From Massilia sp. UMI-21 (lineage in GTDB: Bacteria; Pseudomonadota; Gammaproteobacteria; Burkholderiales; Burkholderiaceae_D): 64,000 nucleotides of DNA. Positions 1 through 9,128 of the stretch are shown here, one piece after another. The stretch's first letter is position 1. Every line of letters begins with the position of its first letter. The position numbers were made by a program, and so were the translations under genes. The notes under the pieces are model-generated. The model searched no databases. It was not told the origin of the DNA and saw only the letters and a program-made list of their open reading frames with translations. The stretch covers positions 1,798,001-1,862,000 of the forward strand of contig CP063848.1 of NCBI GenBank assembly GCA_015277795.1, read 5' to 3'.

Positions 1-487
1 GCCGGATGCGGTGGTGGTCAACCTGCAGGGCGACGAGCCGCTGATCGACCCGGCGCTGCTGGCGGCCTGCGCCGCACTGATTCGCGACGGCGTGCCGATG
101 GCCACCGTTGCCCACCCGATCCTCGAGGTCGCCGACGTCTTCAACCCGAACGTGGTCAAGGTCGTGCTCGACAAGGCGGGCAGGGCATTGTATTTCTCGC
201 GCGCCACGATCCCCTGGCACCGCGACGCCTTTGCCGCAGCCAGGGAGTCGCTGCCGGCCGGCTATGCGCCGCTGCGCCACGTCGGCCTGTACGCCTACAG
301 CAACGCTTTCCTCCAGGCTTATCCGGCACTGGAGAGCGCGCCCCTTGAAACCATCGAGGCGCTGGAGCAATTGCGCGTGCTCTGGCACGGATACCCGATC
401 GCCGTGCACATCACCGACAGCGCGCCGCCGGCAGGGGTCGATACCCCGGACGACCTGGAGCGCGTACGCCGCCACTACTTTGCCTGA
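1..487 (+). CDS. kdsB: 3-deoxy-manno-octulosonate cytidylyltransferase (CMP-KDO synthetase), 5'-truncated
   Basis: The reading frame is open at the window edge (first full codon at base 2) and ends at TGA 485-487, so only the C-terminal ~161 residues are seen; the full enzyme is about 250 aa. The visible start carries the family motif [12 protein letters not shown]. The motif [12 protein letters not shown] follows, then a [14 protein letters not shown] segment that is also typical. The enzyme activates KDO with CTP in the cytoplasm to give CMP-KDO for the inner core of lipopolysaccharide. It lies about 180 bp upstream of adk on the same strand, a kdsB-adk order common in betaproteobacteria. 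Identification is secure from motifs although the nucleotide-binding N-terminus is outside the window. Confidence 0.95.
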   Translation, partial: PDAVVVNLQGDEPLIDPALLAACAALIRDGVPMATVAHPILEVADVFNPNVVKVVLDKAGRALYFSRATIPWHRDAFAAARESLPAGYAPLRHVGLYAYSNAFLQAYPALESAPLETIEALEQLRVLWHGYPIAVHITDSAPPAGVDTPDDLERVRRHYFA

Positions 488-654
488 ACGCCGATTGCGC
501 TGTGTTTGTATTGTCTGCGCTATATCAAAACTCGCCGGTGGAAGGCCCCGAGATTGGCGTTAAAGCTGACTTTTGTGGTAACTTTCGTATCAAGTAAGCA
601 GATATGCATCAAGCGCGAGCCTTCGCGCACATAAAAATTATCAACATCCTCTAA

Positions 655-1326
<672 letters not shown>

Positions 1327-1386
1327 TCCGGCGCGCGGCTGGCACGCTCCCGCGTGAGGCGGGGGCGGCAAAGTCGAGAGGTCTTG

Positions 1387-1425
1387 ACGGCCCGGTCGAT
1401 GCTCGGCCGGGCCGTTCTTCGTTCT
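1387..1425 (+). terminator. Probable intrinsic terminator after adk
   Basis: A perfect 9-bp GC-rich stem ACGGCCCGG/CCGGGCCGT (1387-1395 with 1407-1415) has an 11-nt loop and is followed by TCTTCGTTCT. The T-tract is interrupted, so termination may be moderate. The rest of 1327-1610 shows no gene on either strand that I can support. Confidence 0.55.
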
Positions 1426-1610
1426 GCGGCAGGAAACAAAAATGGCGCCGGCAGCGTTCGCCATGGATGGGGGACAGGAAGCGGCCCCGCACGCAAGCCA
1501 GCTTCAAGAAACAGTGCGCCCCGAATGCCATCCGCCGCCCAGGCTCGACGCCGTCCAGCTTTGACCGGACGGCGTCATGGGCGGAACGTTGCGCCGCCTT
1601 TGGAACGCGC

Positions 1611-2189
1611 TTACTTGGCCTGCGCCGACTTGCGCCGGGCTGCGGCGGCGCCCAGCAGGCCCAGGCCCACCAGGGCCAGGCTTGCTGGCTCGGGCACGTC
1701 GTTCGCCGCCAGCGCACCGCTGAAGTTGCTCAGCATGATGCGGCCGTCAATGTAGGGCTGCGAGTCGCCGTTGGTTTCATGGGCGCGCAGGCTCAGGATG
1801 TCGCCTGCCGTGAAGGCATACGAAAAGCTGTTGTGGATATTGTCGCCGCCATACGAAGCGACGGCGATATCGTTGACCAGAATGGTCAGGTCGGAACCGG
1901 CCATGAACCAGCCGTTGAAGGCGTTATACGAGAAATCGAAGCCGCCGCTGCCAGTGTTGTCCACTGCGGCACTGAACGTGAAGTAATTATTGCCGCAACC
2001 GGCACAGAAATAGGTGCCACGCGAATAGAACATTTCGACGCCGGAGGCCGTCGCGGTAATGGCCGTGGCATCGGCATCGCCGCTGGCGGTCCAGGAGCTT
2101 GGGGCGCTGAGCACGCCTGCGTTGGCGAAAGAGGCGACGGCGAAGACGGTGGTAGCGACAGCGGCGCGCAGCAAAGACTGGATATGCAT
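1611..2189 (-). CDS. PEP-CTERM sorting domain-containing secreted protein
   Basis: The 192-aa product begins with a Sec signal peptide (MHIQSLLRAAVATTVFAVAS, cleavage near FANA). It ends with the sorting signal VPEPASLALVGLGLLG followed by AAAARRK, which is a PEP motif, one hydrophobic helix and a basic tail. The central part is a beta-rich domain with Cys, Gly and aromatic residues that I do not recognise. PEP-CTERM proteins are exported by Sec and processed at the inner membrane by an exosortase; xrtB is present at 29422 in this window. The start ATG follows AAAGGGA. A sigma-54 type promoter and an inverted repeat lie directly upstream. Confidence 0.9.
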   Translation of the reverse strand: MHIQSLLRAAVATTVFAVASFANAGVLSAPSSWTASGDADATAITATASGVEMFYSRGTYFCAGCGNNYFTFSAAVDNTGSGGFDFSYNAFNGWFMAGSDLTILVNDIAVASYGGDNIHNSFSYAFTAGDILSLRAHETNGDSQPYIDGRIMLSNFSGALAANDVPEPASLALVGLGLLGAAAARRKSAQAK

Positions 2190-2234
2190 GGAATCCCTTT
2201 GGAGTTGATTTATAGAACTTCTTCAGTTCAATAA

Positions 2235-2249
2235 GCAACGTTCATGCCA
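2235..2249 (-). promoter_or_regulatory. Sigma-54 (-24/-12) promoter of the PEP-CTERM gene
   Basis: On the minus strand the sequence TGGCATGAACGTTGC followed by T matches the RpoN consensus TGGCACG-N4-TTGCW with one mismatch, with exactly 10 nt between GG and GC. The predicted start site is about 12 nt downstream, giving a leader of roughly 35 nt before the ATG at 2189. RpoN control of PEP-CTERM genes through the PrsK/PrsR system is known in other exosortase bacteria; applying it here is inference. Confidence 0.7.
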
Positions 2250-2279
2250 AAAGGAAATATCCCAACAAAAACAATATAC

Positions 2280-2318
2280 TTACAGTAACTGGCGTGGCCG
2301 GGCTTGCATTTACTGTAA
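2280..2318. repeat. Inverted repeat TTACAGTAA-N21-TTACTGTAA, candidate upstream activator site
   Basis: Perfect 9-bp arms lie at 2280-2288 and 2310-2318, 31-69 bp upstream of the -24 element at 2249. The position and symmetry suit a dimeric activator such as a sigma-54 enhancer-binding protein. The repeat lies in an AT-rich gap (2190-2418) between two minus-strand genes, with no ORF in it that I can support. Confidence 0.5.
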
Positions 2319-2418
2319 TTATTTTCGACAGTGCGGATTGCCGCGACCGACGAGAAAACAGCCGGACCTGGTTCCTCCATGCGACTGCGTGCCGCGCCGG
2401 TCTTGCGGGCCGACCGCC

Positions 2419-2931
2419 TTACAGGTGGCGTTCCACCGCCGCCGTGAGCGAATCCCGGTCGGAGTCCCCGTGGTAGCGCTCGCCGTTGATGAAGAAACTC
2501 GGCGTTCCGTCCGCTCCCAGTGCCTTGCCTTCGGCCGCCTGGCGCTGGATCCGCTCGCGGTGCTTGCGCCTCGACAGGTCTTCGTCGAAGCGCGCTGCGT
2601 CCAGTCCCAACTGTTGCGCCAGCAGCGGCAACTGGGCTGGGGCCATCTGCGCCTGGTGCGCGAACAGGCTGTCGTGCATGTCCCAGAACCTGCCTTGATG
2701 TGCGGCCGCCTCGGCCGCCTCGGCGGCCGCTTCCGCATACGGGTGTATGCCGAGCGGCAAGTGCCGGTACACCAGTGTGATGCGCTCGCCATACTGCTGC
2801 TGCAGACCGGACAGGGTCGGATGGGCACGTGCGCAGTAGGGGCACTGGAAATCTCCGTACTCGATGATCACGACGTCGGCATCGGGACTGCCTCGGACGT
2901 GGTCGCCTTCCATGATCTGCACCTGGCTCAT
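2419..2931 (-). CDS. DsbA-family thioredoxin-fold oxidoreductase
   Basis: The product of about 170 aa has the active-site motif FQCPYCARAHP near residue 35, in the thioredoxin-fold context VVIIEYGDFQ. A helical insert follows, and then GTPSFFINGERY, which holds the cis-proline loop. This is the layout of DsbA/FrnE-like disulfide oxidoreductases and of C-terminal NhaA-type thioredoxin domains. I place the start at the ATG at 2931, preceded by AGGAG on the minus strand; a longer frame begins at 3006 but has no ribosome-binding site. No signal peptide is visible, so it is probably cytoplasmic. The substrate is unknown. Confidence 0.85.
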   Translation of the reverse strand: MSQVQIMEGDHVRGSPDADVVIIEYGDFQCPYCARAHPTLSGLQQQYGERITLVYRHLPLGIHPYAEAAAEAAEAAAHQGRFWDMHDSLFAHQAQMAPAQLPLLAQQLGLDAARFDEDLSRRKHRERIQRQAAEGKALGADGTPSFFINGERYHGDSDRDSLTAAVERHL

Positions 2932-3094
2932 GCTCGCTCCTGTGATGTGAACGGCCTGATCTTCGCATGCCTGCCGCTGGGCAGGTCGTCCGTTACCGCC
3001 CATCAATCATGTAAAGGCGTGTGTCGCGTGCGCCCACGCCGCCTGCAGGCGCACATAATGGCCTGTCCACCATTCGCATCGCATGAGGTACGCC

Positions 3095-3778
3095 ATGAGT
3101 CCCATCAAGTCCATGATCGCCGTGCTGTTCGCGCTGGGTTCGGCGGGCGCACTGGCCCAGAACGCGGCGCCGGCCATGCCGCCGCCGCCCACCGGTAAGC
3201 CGGTGGATGACAGCGCCGCCTACGGCCCGGTGCTGGATCCGCAGTCGATGCCGGCCACCACCGAGCGGCCGAGCCGGGCCGGTTCGGCGCCCATGGCGGG
3301 CTCGGCCCGCCCCCAGGCGCAGGAGGAGCGTGCCGGCCAGGAGCCGATCACCGGCAAGCCCGGCGCGGCCGATCCCTCGGCCCGTCCGGCGCCGCAGGGT
3401 ACGCCGCCGCAACAGTCCGGGCGGGCGCAACAAGAACGCGAACAACCGCAGACCCAGCAGGAACGCCAGGGCCGGCCCGAGCGCCGGCAGCAGGCCGGGA
3501 AGGACAAGCAGGCGCAACGCCGTCCGGGTGCGGTCCAGCGCATCGAAGGCACGCCGCGCATCGCCGTGCCGGTCCCGCCGCCGCCGTTCCTGCCGGCGCC
3601 GGCGCGGGCCGTGCCGGCCCCGGTCGGCCCGCAGACCAGCCAGGTGGTGGGCTGCGTGGGCAGCGGCTGCACCGACGCGGCTGGCGCCACCTACAATGCC
3701 GGCGGGGCCGGCAATACCACCGTCAGCAGCGACGGCCGCCTGTGCACGCGCAACGGCGCCAACATGCAATGCCTGTGA
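3095..3778 (+). CDS. Exported Pro/Gln/Arg-rich low-complexity protein
   Basis: I do not recognise a family. The protein begins with a signal peptide (MSPIKSMIAVLFALGSAGAL, cleavage near ALAQN). A long low-complexity region rich in Pro, Gln, Arg and Ala follows. It ends with a short Cys-containing C-terminus (VVGCVGSGC, then LCTRNGANMQCL) that could form two disulfides. The start at 3095 is favoured over 3083 because GAGGT lies 7 nt upstream. It is monocistronic. Low-complexity exported proteins of this kind are common and uncharacterised in Burkholderiales, and a periplasmic or surface location is inferred only from the signal peptide. Confidence 0.7.
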   Translation: MSPIKSMIAVLFALGSAGALAQNAAPAMPPPPTGKPVDDSAAYGPVLDPQSMPATTERPSRAGSAPMAGSARPQAQEERAGQEPITGKPGAADPSARPAPQGTPPQQSGRAQQEREQPQTQQERQGRPERRQQAGKDKQAQRRPGAVQRIEGTPRIAVPVPPPPFLPAPARAVPAPVGPQTSQVVGCVGSGCTDAAGATYNAGGAGNTTVSSDGRLCTRNGANMQCL

Positions 3779-3846
3779 GGCCGCAAGCATAGCTGAGTCG
3801 GCAAAATGGTTTTTCCGGCCAAAAGTTCGCTACAATGCCGCTGTTT

Positions 3847-3864
3847 GACGTTAACGTAAACGTC
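3847..3864. promoter_or_regulatory. LiuR-like palindromic operator
   Basis: The 18-bp near-palindrome GACGTTAACGTAAACGTC starts 10 bp downstream of a -10-like TACAAT (3831-3836) and 45 bp upstream of the dehydrogenase start. It resembles the ACGT-rich sites of the MerR-family regulator LiuR, which controls branched-chain amino acid breakdown in beta- and gammaproteobacteria. That match is from memory of the consensus. The position over the presumed transcription start suggests repression. Confidence 0.5.
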
Positions 3865-3909
3865 ACCCGCTCGAAGACGGCGGCACTAGAACTTTTAAAA
3901 GGGAAAACC

Positions 3910-4668
3910 ATGCAGATTCAGGACAATGTGTTCATCGTGACCGGCGGCGCGTCGGGCCTCGGCGCAGCCACGGCGCGCATGATTGCTCAAGCGGGCGGCA
4001 AGGTCGTCATCGCCGACGTGCAGGTGGAAGCCGGCGCCGCCCTGGCCGGCGAACTGGGCGGCCAGTTCGTCAAGTGCGACGTCACTTCGGAGGCGGATGG
4101 CCTGGCGGTCGTCGAGGCAGCCGCCAAGCTGGGCTCCTTGCGCGGCCTGGTCAACTGCGCCGGCGTGGCGCCGGCGATCAAGACCGTCGGCAAGGACGGC
4201 CCGCACCCACTGGATGCCTTCCAGCGCGCGGTGAACATCAACCTGGTCGGTACCTTCAACATGTGCCGCCTGGCGGCCGACGCGATGGGCAAGCTCGACG
4301 CCGGCGAGTACGGCGAGCGCGGCATCATCATCAACACCGCCTCGGTGGCGGCCTTCGACGGCCAGATCGGCCAGGCAGCCTACGGCTCCTCGAAAGCGGC
4401 CGTCGCCGGCATGACCCTGCCGATGGCGCGCGACCTGGCGCGCAGCGGCGTGCGCGTGATGACCATCGCCCCGGGCATCTTCGAGACTCCGATGCTGATG
4501 GGGATGCCGCAGGAAGTGCGCGATTCGCTGGGCAAGATGGTGCCGTTCCCGCCGCGCCTCGGCATGCCGAACGAGTATGCGCACCTGGCCAAGGCCATCA
4601 TCGAAAACGTGATGCTCAACGGTGAAACGATCCGCCTCGACGGCGCGATTCGCATGCAGCCAAAATAA
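3910..4668 (+). CDS. Short-chain dehydrogenase, 3-hydroxyacyl-CoA dehydrogenase type II-like
   Basis: The 252-aa cytoplasmic SDR probably oxidises a 3-hydroxyacyl-CoA with NAD, as HSD10/3-hydroxy-2-methylbutyryl-CoA dehydrogenases do in isoleucine and fatty acid breakdown. It shows TGGASGLG near residue 13, VNCAG near residue 80 and the catalytic set Ser145, Tyr158 and Lys162 (YGSSK), with PGIFETPML after it. The internal segment GKDGPHPLDAFQRAVNINL is typical of the HSD10 group. The start at 3910 follows an AAAGGG site; a longer frame from 3835 would run through the operator. The LiuR-like operator agrees with a branched-chain catabolic role. The exact substrate is inferred. Confidence 0.85.
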   Translation: MQIQDNVFIVTGGASGLGAATARMIAQAGGKVVIADVQVEAGAALAGELGGQFVKCDVTSEADGLAVVEAAAKLGSLRGLVNCAGVAPAIKTVGKDGPHPLDAFQRAVNINLVGTFNMCRLAADAMGKLDAGEYGERGIIINTASVAAFDGQIGQAAYGSSKAAVAGMTLPMARDLARSGVRVMTIAPGIFETPMLMGMPQEVRDSLGKMVPFPPRLGMPNEYAHLAKAIIENVMLNGETIRLDGAIRMQPK

Positions 4669-4771
4669 GCGGGCCTGAAGGCAGCTTCCAATTGTTGTAC
4701 GATGGGAAGATGTCGGGCGCGTGGCGCGAGCCGCGCGCCCGTTTTGCTTTTGGAGAGACGATTTGACGAAC

Positions 4772-6562
4772 ATGACAATCCGCCGCGCCCTGCCGGCACT
4801 GGCATCGGCGCTGGCACTGGCACTCGGCGTCAGCCCCTCCGTCCTGGCGCAGGACGCACGCCAGGCCGCCCCCGAAGCCGCCACCGGCTACGCCCACAAG
4901 GCCGGCTGGCCGGCACAGAAATACATGGTGGCCGCCGCCAATCCGCTGGCGGTGGAGGCCGGCTACCAGATGCTCAGGCAGGGCGGCAGCGCGATCGACG
5001 CCGCCATCGCCACCCAGATGGTGTTGACCCTGGTCGAGCCGCAATCCTCCGGGATCGGCGGCGGCGCCTTCCTGGTCCACTACGACGGCCGCCAGACCCA
5101 GGCCTTCGACGGCCGCGAGACCGCACCGGGCAAAGCCGACGAACACCTGTTCCAGCGCCCCGACGGCACGCCGCTGTCGCGGACCGAGGGCATCGTCGGC
5201 GGCCGCTCGGTGGGCGCGCCGGGCGTGCTGCGCATGCTCGAACTGGCGCATCGCCAGCACGGCAAACTGCCGTGGAAGGTCTTGTTCGCACCGGCCATCA
5301 GGCTGTCGGAACAGGGCTTCGCGGTCAGTCCGCGCCTGCATGCGCTGCTGTCGGGCGAGCGCAACCTGCGCAAGGATCCGGTGGCGGCCCGCTACTTCTA
5401 CGGCAACGGCGGCCAGCCCTGGCCGGTCGGCCACATCCTGAAGAACCCGGCGCTGGCCAGGACCCTGCGCGAGATCGCCGAAGGCGGCGCCGACGCGTTC
5501 TATCACGGCCACATCGCGCGCGACATCGCGGCCAAGGTGCAGGGCCACCCGACCAACCCCGGCCTGCTCAGCGCCGCCGACATCGCCGACTACCGGCCCA
5601 AGGTCCGCACGCCGGTGTGCAGCGATTATCGCGCCTATACGGTATGCGGCATGCCGCCGCCTTCTTCCGGCGGCATCGCCGTGGCCCAGATGCTGGGCAT
5701 GTTCGAGACCTTCGACATGAAGGCGCTGGCGCCCGCCAACGGCGTGCCGGGACCGGATGCCGTGCACCTGTTCAGCGAAGTGGGCCGCCTGGCCTACGCC
5801 GACCGCAACCGCTACGCGGCCGACACCGACTTCGTGCCGCTGCCGGGCCGCGGCGTGCCCAGCCTGATCGACAAGACCTACCTGGCCGAGCGCGCCAGGC
5901 TGGTGGGGCCGCGCTCGATGGGCGAGGCGCCGGCCGGCAAGCCGCCCGGCATGGAGATGGCCTGGCACTGGGGCAAGGACAACGCCATCGAGAACCCGTC
6001 GACCTCGCACGTGGCGGTGGTCGACGGGTTCGGCGCCGGCCTGGCGATGACCACCACCATCGAGGACGCCTTCGGGTCGCGCCAGATGGTCGACGGCTTC
6101 ATCCTGAACAACCAGCTGACCGATTTCTCGTTCGCGTCGCGTGACGCCGACGGCCCGATCGCCAACCGCGTGGAGGCGGGCAAGCGCCCGCGCAGCGCGA
6201 TGTCGCCGACCGTGGTGTTCGACCGCCAGACCGGCAGGCTGGTGCTCACCGTCGGTTCGCCGGGCGGTCCGGCCATCATCAACTACGTCGCCAAGGTGCT
6301 GGTCGGCACCCTCGACTGGGGCCTGAACGTGCAGCAGGCGATCTCGCTGCCCAACTTCGGCAGCCGCAACGGCCCGACCGAACTCGAAGCGGGGCGCTTC
6401 CCGTCCGCCACCATCGAGATGCTCGAGGCGCGCGGCCACAAGCTGCGCCTGAGCGAGCAGACCTCGGGCCTGCACGGCATCCAGCGCATCGAGGTGCATG
6501 GCGTGCCGCTGTGGTACGGCGGGGCCGATCCGCGCCGCGAGGGCGTGGCCAAGGGCGACTGA
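4772..6562 (+). CDS. ggt: Gamma-glutamyltransferase (glutathione hydrolase)
   Basis: This periplasmic autoprocessing enzyme cleaves the gamma-glutamyl bond of glutathione and transfers glutamate to water or amino acids. The 596-aa precursor has a signal peptide ending near SVLAQ. The large subunit carries the family motifs QGGSAIDAAIATQ and PQSSGIGGGAF. Autocleavage should occur before Thr411 in NPSTSHVAVVD, giving the small subunit that also contains MSPTVVF and GSPGGP. I use the ATG at 4772. A TTG at 4763 lies closer to the GGAGAG ribosome site and is a real alternative that adds three residues. It appears monocistronic. Confidence 0.93.
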   Translation: MTIRRALPALASALALALGVSPSVLAQDARQAAPEAATGYAHKAGWPAQKYMVAAANPLAVEAGYQMLRQGGSAIDAAIATQMVLTLVEPQSSGIGGGAFLVHYDGRQTQAFDGRETAPGKADEHLFQRPDGTPLSRTEGIVGGRSVGAPGVLRMLELAHRQHGKLPWKVLFAPAIRLSEQGFAVSPRLHALLSGERNLRKDPVAARYFYGNGGQPWPVGHILKNPALARTLREIAEGGADAFYHGHIARDIAAKVQGHPTNPGLLSAADIADYRPKVRTPVCSDYRAYTVCGMPPPSSGGIAVAQMLGMFETFDMKALAPANGVPGPDAVHLFSEVGRLAYADRNRYAADTDFVPLPGRGVPSLIDKTYLAERARLVGPRSMGEAPAGKPPGMEMAWHWGKDNAIENPSTSHVAVVDGFGAGLAMTTTIEDAFGSRQMVDGFILNNQLTDFSFASRDADGPIANRVEAGKRPRSAMSPTVVFDRQTGRLVLTVGSPGGPAIINYVAKVLVGTLDWGLNVQQAISLPNFGSRNGPTELEAGRFPSATIEMLEARGHKLRLSEQTSGLHGIQRIEVHGVPLWYGGADPRREGVAKGD

Positions 6563-6662
6563 GCGTGGCCGCACGGCCGCGCGGCCGCGGGCCTGATCGC
6601 CGGCGCCGGGGCGGCCGCGTCTGCTAGAATCGGCCGCATCCGCCAGTCACAGGAGATGCGCC

Positions 6663-7823
6663 GTGTTCTTGCCAGGCGACCCGATACCCGAGTTCAAGGC
6701 ACGTACGACAAGCAATCCGCGCTACACGTTTTATACGGTAGCCGGACGCTACGTGGTCCTGAGTTTTCTCGGCAGCGCTTCGGACCCGCGGGTCAGGCAG
6801 GTGGTCGCCCATGTCGAGCGCCGGCAGGATGTCTTCGATGACCGCCATGCGAGTTTTTTCGGCGTCTCCGTCGACCCGGACGACGAAGCCTGCGGACGGC
6901 TGCGCGACAGGATTCCGGGCATCCGCTATTTCTGGGACGCCGGGCTGGCGCTCTCCAGGGTCTTCGGGGCGATCGACGCAGCCGCCCCGGGCGGCCGGGA
7001 GTTCCAGGCATTCACGCTGGTGCTCGATCCGATGCTCCGGGTGATCGCCCATATTCCCTTGACCGCGGCGCAGCGGCACAATGCCGCGCTCGACGCGGTG
7101 ATCGCGGGTCTGCCTCCCGTCGCGGAGCACGCCGGGACGGCGCTCAATGCGCCGGTGCTGGTCCTGCCGCGCGTATTCGACGACGCCTTGTGCCGGCAGC
7201 TCATCGCGCTTTACCAACGGTACGGCGGGCAGGAATCCGGGTTCATGCGCGAGGTGGCGGGCAAAACGGTCGAGGTCAGGGAAGCAGGCTTCAAGCGCCG
7301 CCACGACTTCGCCTTCGACACCATCCCGGAGCTGGACGGCGTCAGGGCAAGCATCCGGGCCTGCCTGGAGCGCCGCCTGCTTCCCCAGATCAAGCGCGCC
7401 TTCCAGTTCGACGCGACGCGCATGGAACGCTTCCTGGTGGCCCGCTACGACGCCGCGAGCGGCGGCTTTTTTCGTCCGCACAAGGACAACACGACGCTGG
7501 GCACGGCGCACCGGCGTTTCGCCTGCACGATCAATCTCAATGCCGGCGACTACACCGGTGGCGACCTGCGTTTCCCGGAATTCGGCCCGCGCACCTACCG
7601 TGCCCCCAGCGGCGGCGCCATCGTGTTCTCGTGTTCGCTCCTGCATGAGGCGACGCCGGTCGGGTCGGGCGTGCGCTATGCGTTCCTGCCGTTCTTCTAC
7701 GACGAGGCGGGGGCCCGCCAGCGCCAGGAGAATGCGTCTTCGCTGACCGGCCAGGTCTTCGACCGCGCCAAGGGAGAAAGCGAATATGCCGCACTGGCCC
7801 GCGCGGCCGGCGCGGGGCCGTGA
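6663..7823 (+). CDS. Peroxiredoxin-fold / prolyl-4-hydroxylase-type 2OG-Fe(II) oxygenase fusion
   Basis: The 386-aa product starts at GTG 6663 after AGGAG. Residues 1-150 look like an AhpC/TSA redoxin domain (GDPIPEFKA, GVSVDPDD, FGAI). Where the peroxidatic Cys should lie (residues 35-41) the sequence is FLGSASD, so it has no Cys there. Residues about 165-375 are a P4Hc-type dioxygenase with iron ligands His273 and Asp275 (PHKD) and His328 (LLHEATP), plus Arg338 (GVRYAF) for 2-oxoglutarate. The domain likely hydroxylates a protein or small molecule using O2 and 2OG; the substrate is unknown. The redoxin part is probably a structural or binding module. No signal peptide is visible. Confidence 0.8.
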   Translation: MFLPGDPIPEFKARTTSNPRYTFYTVAGRYVVLSFLGSASDPRVRQVVAHVERRQDVFDDRHASFFGVSVDPDDEACGRLRDRIPGIRYFWDAGLALSRVFGAIDAAAPGGREFQAFTLVLDPMLRVIAHIPLTAAQRHNAALDAVIAGLPPVAEHAGTALNAPVLVLPRVFDDALCRQLIALYQRYGGQESGFMREVAGKTVEVREAGFKRRHDFAFDTIPELDGVRASIRACLERRLLPQIKRAFQFDATRMERFLVARYDAASGGFFRPHKDNTTLGTAHRRFACTINLNAGDYTGGDLRFPEFGPRTYRAPSGGAIVFSCSLLHEATPVGSGVRYAFLPFFYDEAGARQRQENASSLTGQVFDRAKGESEYAALARAAGAGP

Positions 7824-7946
7824 GCATGGGCAGCCCGGCGCCGGATGCGGCGCGGCCATGCGCTCGGGGTGGATCGAACGTCGGCGAAATCCAACTACAC
7901 CCTATTTATTTCCCAACAGACAGCTGACTTTTGCTAAGCTTGGCGG

Positions 7947-9128
7947 GTGGACAGTCAAGCAAAAACGGGCCTGGTCCTCACAGGCGGTGGAGCACGCGCC
8001 GCCTATCAGGCCGGCGTGATGCATGCGATCGCCCGCATCCTGGCCGACGCCGGCCGTCCGGCCCTGCGTTCTCCCTTCGACATCATCTGCGGCACCTCGG
8101 CCGGCGCCCTGAACGCGACCGCGCTGGCCTGCCGCGCCGATGACTTCACCAGCGCCGTGCGCGGTCTCCTGAACGTGTGGGAGGGCGTGCAGGCGCACCA
8201 GGTCTACCGTGCCGATTCGCTGGCGGTGCTGCGCTCCGGGGCGCGCTGGCTGTCCTTGCTGTCGTTCGGCTGGCTGCTGCGCAAGTGGCACGCCGCGCCG
8301 CCCCAGTCCCTGCTCGACAACACCCCGCTGGCCGGCCTGCTGCATCGCGTGCTGGACCTGCCGCGCCTGGATGCGGCCCTGGCCGACGGCGTGCTGCACG
8401 CGCTGGCCATCACCGCCTCGTCCTATTCGAGCGGCCAGCACATCACCTTCTACCAGGCGGCGCGCGAGATCGCGCCCTGGCTGCGCCACCAGCGGCTGGC
8501 GATGTCGACCCAGATCGGCGTCGAGCACCTGCTGGCCTCGAGCGCGATTCCCTTCATCTTTCCGGCGGTGCCGCTGTACCTGGGCGGACGGCGCGAATAC
8601 TGCGGCGACGGCTCGATGCGCCAGTTGGCGCCGATCGCGCCGGCGATCCACCTGGGCGCGACCCGGGTGCTGGTGGTGGGGGCAGGGCGGATGTCGGAGC
8701 CGGCGCCCGACCCGGCCCAGGGCCCGGCCACCAGCGGCGGCTACCCGAGCCTGGCGCAGATCGCCGGCCATGCGCTGTCCTCGATCTTCCTCGACAGCCT
8801 GGCGGCCGACGTCGAACGCCTGCAGCGGGTCAACCAGACCCTCGAAGGCGTGCCCCCCGCGGCGCGCGCGGCGCTGCCGCTGCGGCGCGTGGAACTGCTG
8901 GTGATCGCGCCCTCCGAACGGCTCGACGACATCGCGCTGCGCCACGTCCACGACCTGCCGGCCCCGGTGCGCACGCTGCTGGGCGGGATCGGCGCGCTCG
9001 AAACCCGCGGCGCGGCGCTGGCGTCCTACCTGCTGTTCGAGGGCGCCTACACGCGCGAGCTGATCCGCCTCGGCGAGCGCGACACACTGGCCCGGCGCGA
9101 CGACGTGCTGGCCTTCTTCCCCGCATGA
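7947..9128 (+). CDS. Patatin-like phospholipase
   Basis: The 393-aa protein is a patatin-fold lipid acyl hydrolase with a Ser-Asp dyad. The oxyanion loop LTGGGARAAYQAG is near residue 10. The nucleophile is Ser51 in GTSAG and the acid is Asp221 in CGDGSM. It starts at GTG 7947, which gives the expected N-terminus directly before the glycine-rich loop. No clear signal peptide is seen, so it acts in the cytoplasm or at the membrane. Its stop overlaps the start of the downstream sensor kinase by four bases (ATGA, 9125-9128), so the two are translationally coupled and may share a signal. The lipid substrate is unknown. Confidence 0.88.
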   Translation: MDSQAKTGLVLTGGGARAAYQAGVMHAIARILADAGRPALRSPFDIICGTSAGALNATALACRADDFTSAVRGLLNVWEGVQAHQVYRADSLAVLRSGARWLSLLSFGWLLRKWHAAPPQSLLDNTPLAGLLHRVLDLPRLDAALADGVLHALAITASSYSSGQHITFYQAAREIAPWLRHQRLAMSTQIGVEHLLASSAIPFIFPAVPLYLGGRREYCGDGSMRQLAPIAPAIHLGATRVLVVGAGRMSEPAPDPAQGPATSGGYPSLAQIAGHALSSIFLDSLAADVERLQRVNQTLEGVPPAARAALPLRRVELLVIAPSERLDDIALRHVHDLPAPVRTLLGGIGALETRGAALASYLLFEGAYTRELIRLGERDTLARRDDVLAFFPA

